Below are positions 5,774 to 9,588 of a stretch of DNA of 9,588 nt, in pieces (position 1 is the stretch's first letter; each line of letters starts with the position of its first letter). Both the position numbers and the translations under genes were made by a program. This stretch comes from Clostridium sp. SCN 57-10 (GTDB taxonomy: Bacteria; Bacillota; Clostridia; Oscillospirales; Butyricicoccaceae), in NCBI GenBank assembly GCA_001725215.1, contig MEFT01000035.1, forward strand, positions 6,553 through 16,140, written 5' to 3'. The notes beneath the pieces are model-generated. The model did not search any database. It saw nothing but the letters and a program-made list of their open reading frames with translations, and was not told the DNA's origin.

Positions 5774-6673
5774 ATGATTCGCATTTCCCGTGATCATGTG
5801 ACTGATATTCTGGATAAGCATAATCCCCCCGCCGCACGCTGTGCAAGCGGCGAAGAAGTTGTTTTTGAAACGCGCGACTGCTATGACGACACTGTGACAA
5901 GCCCCGAGCGCCCGCTGGGCGATCGGCCCAACGGACTTGCAAACCCCTGTACGGGACCGCTCTACGTTGAGGGTGCCAAAAAAGGCGATATATTAAAGGT
6001 AGAGATTCTTGACATCAAGCTGCGCGATTGGGGCGTAATGCGCGCGTCGCTTACGGCGGGCGCGTTCCGTGGATATTATAAGGAGAGAGCGGTTAAAATA
6101 TTTGAGATCAAGGACAATAAAGTGAAGATCGATGATAAGCTGACGCTCGAATGCGATACGATGATCGGCGTCATCGGCACCGCGCCCGAGTTCCACGGTG
6201 TGATGACCGACACGCCCGAAGCGCACGGCGGCAACATGGACTGCAAAAAGATCGTCACCGGCTCGACGCTTTATCTGCCCGTTAACGTTGACGGCGCGCT
6301 TTTGTCGCTCGGCGACCTGCACGCTCGCATGGGCGACGGAGAGGTCATGATCTGCGGCATGGAGACGGCGGGCGAGGTCACCGTACGCGTCACTGTGCTG
6401 CGAGATGTGTCGCTGCCCACGCCGTTTCTCAGCTGCCGCGGCCGGGTGATGACCCTTTGTTCTGCACAGACGCTCGACGAGGCCGGGCTGTCTGCCGTGC
6501 GTCGCATGGAGGATTTCGTGCGTACGGCAACCGGACTTGACGCGCTTTCCGTCGGACGGCTCATGTCGCTGCTGTGCGATATGGCTGTTTGCCAGATTGT
6601 AGACCCCCTACTTACCATGCGCGCAGAATTTCCGCTCGACGTTCTCGAAACCTACGGATATCAGCTGCCGTAA
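5774..6673 (+). CDS. Acetamidase/formamidase family protein
   Basis: A 299-residue member of the FmdA/AmdA family (PF03069), whose characterised enzymes hydrolyse formamide or acetamide to ammonia and the carboxylic acid in the cytosol. Family features in order: the N-terminal beta-rich region with NPCTGPLYVEGA (57-68), MIGVIGTAPE (130-139), HGGNMDCKKI (151-160) and LGDLHARMGDGEV (179-191), the last two containing the conserved Asp, His and Glu residues associated with the metal-containing active site. The length matches the shorter bacterial form. The start ATG is preceded by AAAAGGAGG (5757-5765) with 8 bases between. It shares a 129-base divergent control region with the amidohydrolase and is followed at 217 bases by a peptide-type ABC importer operon. 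No terminator is evident after its stop. Many family members have no tested substrate, so acetamide or formamide is only a default. Confidence 0.93.
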   Translation: MIRISRDHVTDILDKHNPPAARCASGEEVVFETRDCYDDTVTSPERPLGDRPNGLANPCTGPLYVEGAKKGDILKVEILDIKLRDWGVMRASLTAGAFRGYYKERAVKIFEIKDNKVKIDDKLTLECDTMIGVIGTAPEFHGVMTDTPEAHGGNMDCKKIVTGSTLYLPVNVDGALLSLGDLHARMGDGEVMICGMETAGEVTVRVTVLRDVSLPTPFLSCRGRVMTLCSAQTLDEAGLSAVRRMEDFVRTATGLDALSVGRLMSLLCDMAVCQIVDPLLTMRAEFPLDVLETYGYQLP

Positions 6674-6789
6674 GCCGCATATACGCTTAATGGGATTCCC
6701 AGACTGTCCATATTATAGAATGTATTCAATTTTTTAGGCTGCTCTTGTTCGATAATTACAAAAACATACGCAAATTTATTAAGAAATTG
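6674..6789. other. AT-rich non-coding stretch after the acetamidase gene
   Basis: No gene is seen. The stretch holds a perfect small palindrome TGGGATTCCCA (6691-6701, central T) and GAATGTATTC (6718-6727, arms GAAT/ATTC), followed by a TTTTTT run (6728-6733). None forms a convincing terminator for the acetamidase gene, so some readthrough into the transporter operon is possible. Confidence 0.4.
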
Positions 6790-6818
6790 TTGACTATCGT
6801 AAAAGAATCGAATATAAT
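6790..6818 (+). promoter_or_regulatory. Strong promoter of the ABC transporter operon
   Basis: TTGACT (6790-6795) and a perfect TATAAT (6813-6818) are separated by exactly 17 bases, and the 80 bases upstream are markedly AT-rich like an UP element. Transcription would begin near 6825, leaving a leader of about 66 bases. This fits high expression of the binding protein. Confidence 0.85.
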
Positions 6819-6828
6819 ATGTGCAGGT

Positions 6829-6846
6829 TTCGGGTCTGAGCCCGAA
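6829..6846 (+). promoter_or_regulatory. Hairpin at the 5' end of the transporter mRNA
   Basis: TTCGGG (6829-6834) and CCCGAA (6841-6846) form a 6-bp stem, extendable by a T-G pair, within about 5 bases of the predicted transcript start. Hairpins at the extreme 5' end often protect mRNA from decay. An operator role is also possible. Confidence 0.4.
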
Positions 6847-6890
6847 GGGATAGCGGATTAGGAACCAAACAAACAGAAGAGGTGAAAGCC

Positions 6891-8402
6891 ATGAAGAAAC
6901 ATCTGCGCATCTTCAGTCTCGTGCTTGCCTGTGTCATGCTCGTTGGCATGTTCGCAGCTTGCGGCAAGGGCGCTTCGACCGGCAAGGACACTCTGGTCGT
7001 AGCTACCGAGAACGAGACACCGTCGATGACCACGAACCTGCACAACGCGGTCGCCGGCGACTACATGAACAAGATCACGCACAATGGTCTGTTCAAAATG
7101 GACTACGAGATGAACGTTGTTCCCGACCTCGCTGAGAAGTACGAGCTTGTCGGCGAAGACCAGTGGGTCATCACGCTGCGCAAGGGCGTAAAGTTCCACA
7201 ACGGCGAAGAGATGAAGGCTGCCGACGTCAAGGCGTCGCTCGAGCTGTGCCAGAAGTCGCCCGAGGTTTCGCAGTACGGCAAATCGTTCACCACCGTTGA
7301 GGTCAAGGACGATTATACCGTTATCATCCACACGGATGGCCCGCAGGCCGGCCTTCTCGCCGACCTCTGCCACCACGGCAACGCGATCCTCCCCGCGAAG
7401 CTGATCGAGTCCGGTCATGACTTCAACAAGGAGCCCATCGGCACCGGCCCGTACAAGTTTGTCAACTGGACGCTCGGCGAGAAGATCGAGTTCGAAGCGT
7501 TTGCTGACTACTTTGACGGCAAGCCCGCCATCCCCAAGATGGTCTGGAAGATCATTCCGGAAGGCTCTGCCCGTACCATTGCTCTCGAAGCCGGCGATGC
7601 TGACCTCGTCATCGAAGTCGAGTCGCTTGACATTGCTCGTCTTGAGCAGAACGACAAGATCTCTGTCATGAAGAAGGCCGGTACTTCGCACAACTTCCTC
7701 ATGCTCAACAACGAGACGGTTCCGTTTGACAACAAGCTGTTCCGCAAGGCCCTCACCGCTGCGATCGACCGTGAGAAGGTTGTTGAGGTTGCTCTGAACA
7801 ACTTCGGCAGCCCCTCGTACTCGCAGCTTCCCATGGGCTTCCCCGGCTCCTCTGAAGAGGGCGGCGTGAAGTATGATCCCGCGCAGGCAAAGGCGTGGCT
7901 GGCTGAGTCGGGCGTTGATCCCGCCACTGTCAAGCTGCCCATCATCTGCTCGAACGACACCAAGCTGCGTGCCGGCCAGGTCATTCAGGCTAACCTGAAG
8001 GATAACCTCGGCATCACTGGCGTTGAGCTCGTCACGATGGACCTTGCCACCTATCTTGAGAAGACCAAGAAGGGCGAGTACACCGGCTCGATCGGCGGCT
8101 ACACCTCCAACACCATGCTTCAGCAGGTTAAGGGTGTGTATCACTCTGACGGCATCGGCGCTTCCAACATGACCCGCACCAACGATCCTGAGCTTGACAA
8201 GATGATCGACAATGCAGGCACGCTGCTCGATCCCGCTGAGCAGGCCAAGGCTCTTGAGCAGATCTCGCTCTATGTCAACGAGCGCAACCCGCTTGTCCCG
8301 CTCTATCAGAACATGGTTACCCGCGCTTACAGCAGCAACCTCCAGGGCTTTGACTGCGCGGCTGGCGGTAACATGTATTTCGACAAGCTTAGCTGGAAAT
8401 AA
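6891..8402 (+). CDS. ABC transporter substrate-binding lipoprotein, family 5 (peptide/nickel type)
   Basis: This 503-residue extracellular protein captures the ligand for an oligopeptide/dipeptide/nickel-type ABC importer. It has a lipoprotein signal peptide: charged MKKHLR, a hydrophobic core and MFAAC, with Cys24 the predicted lipidated residue. The SBP_bac_5 domain (about 35-500) shows the typical sequence of motifs: NVVPDLAEKY (around 79-88), WVITLRKGVKFHNGEEMKAADV (around 94-115), GTGPYKFVNW followed by ADYFDGKPAIPK (around 184-215), FRKALTAAIDREKVV (around 284-298) and a C-terminal ERNPLVPLYQNMV. The start chosen is ATG 6891, behind AGAGGTG (6877-6883). A GTG at 6882, three codons upstream, lies inside that ribosome binding site. 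Codons look strongly selected (AAG, GAG, CTC, CTG prevail), as for a highly expressed gene. Ligand class cannot be read from sequence. Confidence 0.95.
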   Translation: MKKHLRIFSLVLACVMLVGMFAACGKGASTGKDTLVVATENETPSMTTNLHNAVAGDYMNKITHNGLFKMDYEMNVVPDLAEKYELVGEDQWVITLRKGVKFHNGEEMKAADVKASLELCQKSPEVSQYGKSFTTVEVKDDYTVIIHTDGPQAGLLADLCHHGNAILPAKLIESGHDFNKEPIGTGPYKFVNWTLGEKIEFEAFADYFDGKPAIPKMVWKIIPEGSARTIALEAGDADLVIEVESLDIARLEQNDKISVMKKAGTSHNFLMLNNETVPFDNKLFRKALTAAIDREKVVEVALNNFGSPSYSQLPMGFPGSSEEGGVKYDPAQAKAWLAESGVDPATVKLPIICSNDTKLRAGQVIQANLKDNLGITGVELVTMDLATYLEKTKKGEYTGSIGGYTSNTMLQQVKGVYHSDGIGASNMTRTNDPELDKMIDNAGTLLDPAEQAKALEQISLYVNERNPLVPLYQNMVTRAYSSNLQGFDCAAGGNMYFDKLSWK

Positions 8403-8433
8403 TAAGGCAACAAGTCAATAGCGAACAAAGCAA

Positions 8434-8471
8434 GACTATCCCTTTCCCCCAAAAAGGGGAAGGGGATAGTC
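8434..8471 (+). promoter_or_regulatory. Large intercistronic hairpin between binding protein and permease
   Basis: Bases 8434-8449 (beginning GACTATCCC) pair with 8456-8471 (ending GGGATAGTC) as a 16-bp stem with one T-G pair and a 6-base CAAAAA loop. The following bases (GCTTCTAAAT) are not a U-tract. It therefore looks like an mRNA-stabilising or processing element, or a partial attenuator, that raises binding protein over permease output. It begins 31 bases after the stop codon. Confidence 0.8.
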
Positions 8472-8489
8472 GCTTCTAAATCGGAAGAA

Positions 8490-8503
8490 CTGTCGGAAGA
8501 CAG
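8490..8503 (+). promoter_or_regulatory. Small GNRA-capped hairpin before the permease gene
   Basis: CTGTC (8490-8494) and GACAG (8499-8503) form a perfect 5-bp stem closed by GGAA, a GNRA-type tetraloop. The sequence TCGGAAGA occurs twice (8481-8488 and 8493-8500), the second copy spanning the loop. It lies 7 bases before the ribosome binding site and may shape translation of the permease. Confidence 0.4.
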
Positions 8504-8525
8504 AATTGAAGGGGCGGTATACGGA

Positions 8526-9452
8526 ATGCTTAAATTCATCGCAAAACGATTAATTGCGCTGATCCCTGTTTTGATCGGTGTAACGCTTATCGTTTTCCTC
8601 ATCCTTAGCCTCGCCCCCGGCGATCCCGCGGGCGTTATTCTCGGCGAGCAAGCCACGCCGGAACAGCTTGCGGAGCTGCGGGAAAAAATGGGGCTTAACG
8701 ATCCCGTGCTGGTGCAGTACGGGCGATATATGATTAACCTGTTCCAGGGGGACATGGGCACTTCTTACAAAACGAAAAATCAGGTCAGCTCGGAGATTTT
8801 TTCCCGTCTGCCTAATACAGCAAAGCTGGCAGGAGCCGCAACACTGGTGTCGATCCTGTTTGCTCTTCCGCTCGGCGTAATCGCCGCGGTCAAGCAGAAC
8901 ACCTGGATTGATGGCGTCAGCATGTTCATCGCTCTGCTCGGTGTATCCATGCCGGTATTCTGGCTGGCTCTCTTAATGATCTTGTTATTCTCACTGAAGC
9001 TTGGCTGGTTCCCGACCTCGGGCTCTGACCGATGGAACTCCATCGTGCTGCCCGCCGTCGCGCTCGGCTTCCTGCACATGGCCTCCATCGCGAGAACCAC
9101 CCGTTCGTCTATGCTCGAAACCATCCGTCAGGATTATATCCGTACGGTTCGTGCCAAGGGTGTTCCCGAGAATAAGGTCATCACGCGTCACGCGCTGAAA
9201 AACGCACTCATCCCCACGATCACGGTCATCGGCCTTCAGATCGGCGCGATGATGGGCGGCTCGGTTCTTACCGAGACGGTGTTCGCGTGGCCAGGTATCG
9301 GCCGATTGATGATTCAGTCGATTCAAGGACGCGACATCCCCATGGTGCTCGGCTGCGTCATCATGTTCTCCATGATGTTCGCCATTGTAAACCTCATCGT
9401 CGACCTGCTGTACGGCTTTGTTGATCCGCGCATCAAGTCGCAATACAAATAA
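8526..9452 (+). CDS. ABC transporter permease, DppB/OppB type
   Basis: One of two membrane subunits of the peptide/nickel-type importer. The 308-residue length is normal. It begins with the family's N-terminal helix (about 9-30, containing RLIALIPVLIGVT) followed by LAPGDPA at 29-35, then the extracellular domain (36-100) with GLNDPVLVQYGRY (56-68) and GDMGTS (75-80). Further membrane segments are at about 101-123, 130-157, 172-189, 231-252 and 275-297. The cytoplasmic coupling loop (EAA-type, about 206-230, RTVRAKG then RHALKNALIP) contacts the ATPase. ETVFAWPGIGRL at 250-261 is characteristic of DppB/OppB proteins. The ATG follows a purine-rich AAGGGGCGG (8509-8517) with 8 bases between. 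It is co-transcribed with its neighbours, the next gene starting 16 bases after its stop. Confidence 0.95.
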   Translation: MLKFIAKRLIALIPVLIGVTLIVFLILSLAPGDPAGVILGEQATPEQLAELREKMGLNDPVLVQYGRYMINLFQGDMGTSYKTKNQVSSEIFSRLPNTAKLAGAATLVSILFALPLGVIAAVKQNTWIDGVSMFIALLGVSMPVFWLALLMILLFSLKLGWFPTSGSDRWNSIVLPAVALGFLHMASIARTTRSSMLETIRQDYIRTVRAKGVPENKVITRHALKNALIPTITVIGLQIGAMMGGSVLTETVFAWPGIGRLMIQSIQGRDIPMVLGCVIMFSMMFAIVNLIVDLLYGFVDPRIKSQYK

Positions 9453-9468
9453 GGGAGGAGGAAAGATC

Positions 9469-9588
9469 ATGAGTAATACAGCTGTTCCCACTGTAAAGCA
9501 GTATAAGCGCAAAAGCCAGCTCGGAGAGATCTGGAAGCGGTTTGCCCGTAACAAGTCGGCTTTGATCGGCATGGTCATCGTCCTTCTG
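9469..9588 (+). CDS. ABC transporter permease, DppC/OppC type, N-terminal 40 residues (runs off right edge)
   Basis: The frame opens at ATG 9469 after two overlapping GGAGG sites (9454-9461) and stays open to the window end. The 40 residues show a hydrophilic start and then QLGEIWKRFARNKSALIG at about 17-34, the usual cytoplasmic lead-in of OppC_N-type permeases, ending in the start of the first membrane helix (MVIVLL). Position directly after a DppB-type gene makes this the partner membrane subunit. The ATPase genes (DppD/DppF type) would be expected further right, outside the window. Confidence 0.9.
   Translation, partial: MSNTAVPTVKQYKRKSQLGEIWKRFARNKSALIGMVIVLL

Noticed and set aside
6882..6890. 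GTG at 6882 as start of the binding protein
   Set aside because: This GTG is part of the AGAGGTG ribosome binding site that correctly serves ATG 6891.
6858..8144. Minus-strand open frame of 428 codons opposite the binding protein gene
   Set aside because: Low-complexity Leu/Val/Asp/Arg composition without motifs. It is explained by the strong codon bias of the highly expressed gene on the other strand.
1..9588. CRISPR arrays, insertion sequences, tRNA genes, phage or defence genes
   Set aside because: No regularly spaced repeats, transposase motifs, cloverleaf sequence or defence-type domains were found in either strand.

Overview
The window looks like chromosomal DNA from a moderately GC-rich Gram-positive anaerobe, most likely a member of the Clostridia (Oscillospiraceae-like). 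The evidence is the gene families (PheB/UPF0735 ACT protein, DegV, YitT, AI-2E exporter, clostridial-type aspartokinase), strong GGAGG-type ribosome binding sites, sigma-A-like promoters and a lipoprotein signal peptide on the ABC binding protein. I see no tRNA, rRNA, CRISPR array, transposase, phage gene or toxin-antitoxin pair. Most of the window is ordinary chromosomal content. The less expected material is in the non-coding gaps and in the arrangement of the amide-hydrolase genes.

Left part (1-1405), amino-acid metabolism: the 5' portion of an aspartate kinase gene on the minus strand runs off the left edge. It is divergent from a small plus-strand gene for a PheB-like HTH+ACT protein. 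Both have recognisable promoters in the 283-base gap, and both leaders can form stem-loops. A strong hairpin at 1372-1405 ends the ACT gene and, from the other side, the DegV gene.

Middle-left (1427-4459), all minus strand: DegV fatty-acid-binding protein with its own extended -10 promoter, preceded by a two-gene membrane-protein unit (YitT family, then AI-2E/PerM family, overlapping by 37 bases) that ends in a hairpin at 2358-2380. YitT has no ATG or GTG start near its N-terminus. Its start is either a TTG without a ribosome binding site or an ATT behind a good one. Upstream lies about 180 bases of gene-free DNA full of inverted repeats, including one that folds as a three-way junction.

Right part (4460-9588), amide/peptide catabolism: a metal-dependent amidohydrolase (minus) and an acetamidase/formamidase (plus) diverge from a 129-base gap. 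Downstream of the second lies an ABC importer operon: an extracellular family 5 lipoprotein from a near-consensus promoter, a 16-bp hairpin, a DppB/OppB-type permease and the first 40 codons of a DppC/OppC-type permease. The suggestion that these genes together import and hydrolyse an amide or small peptide is inferred from position only.
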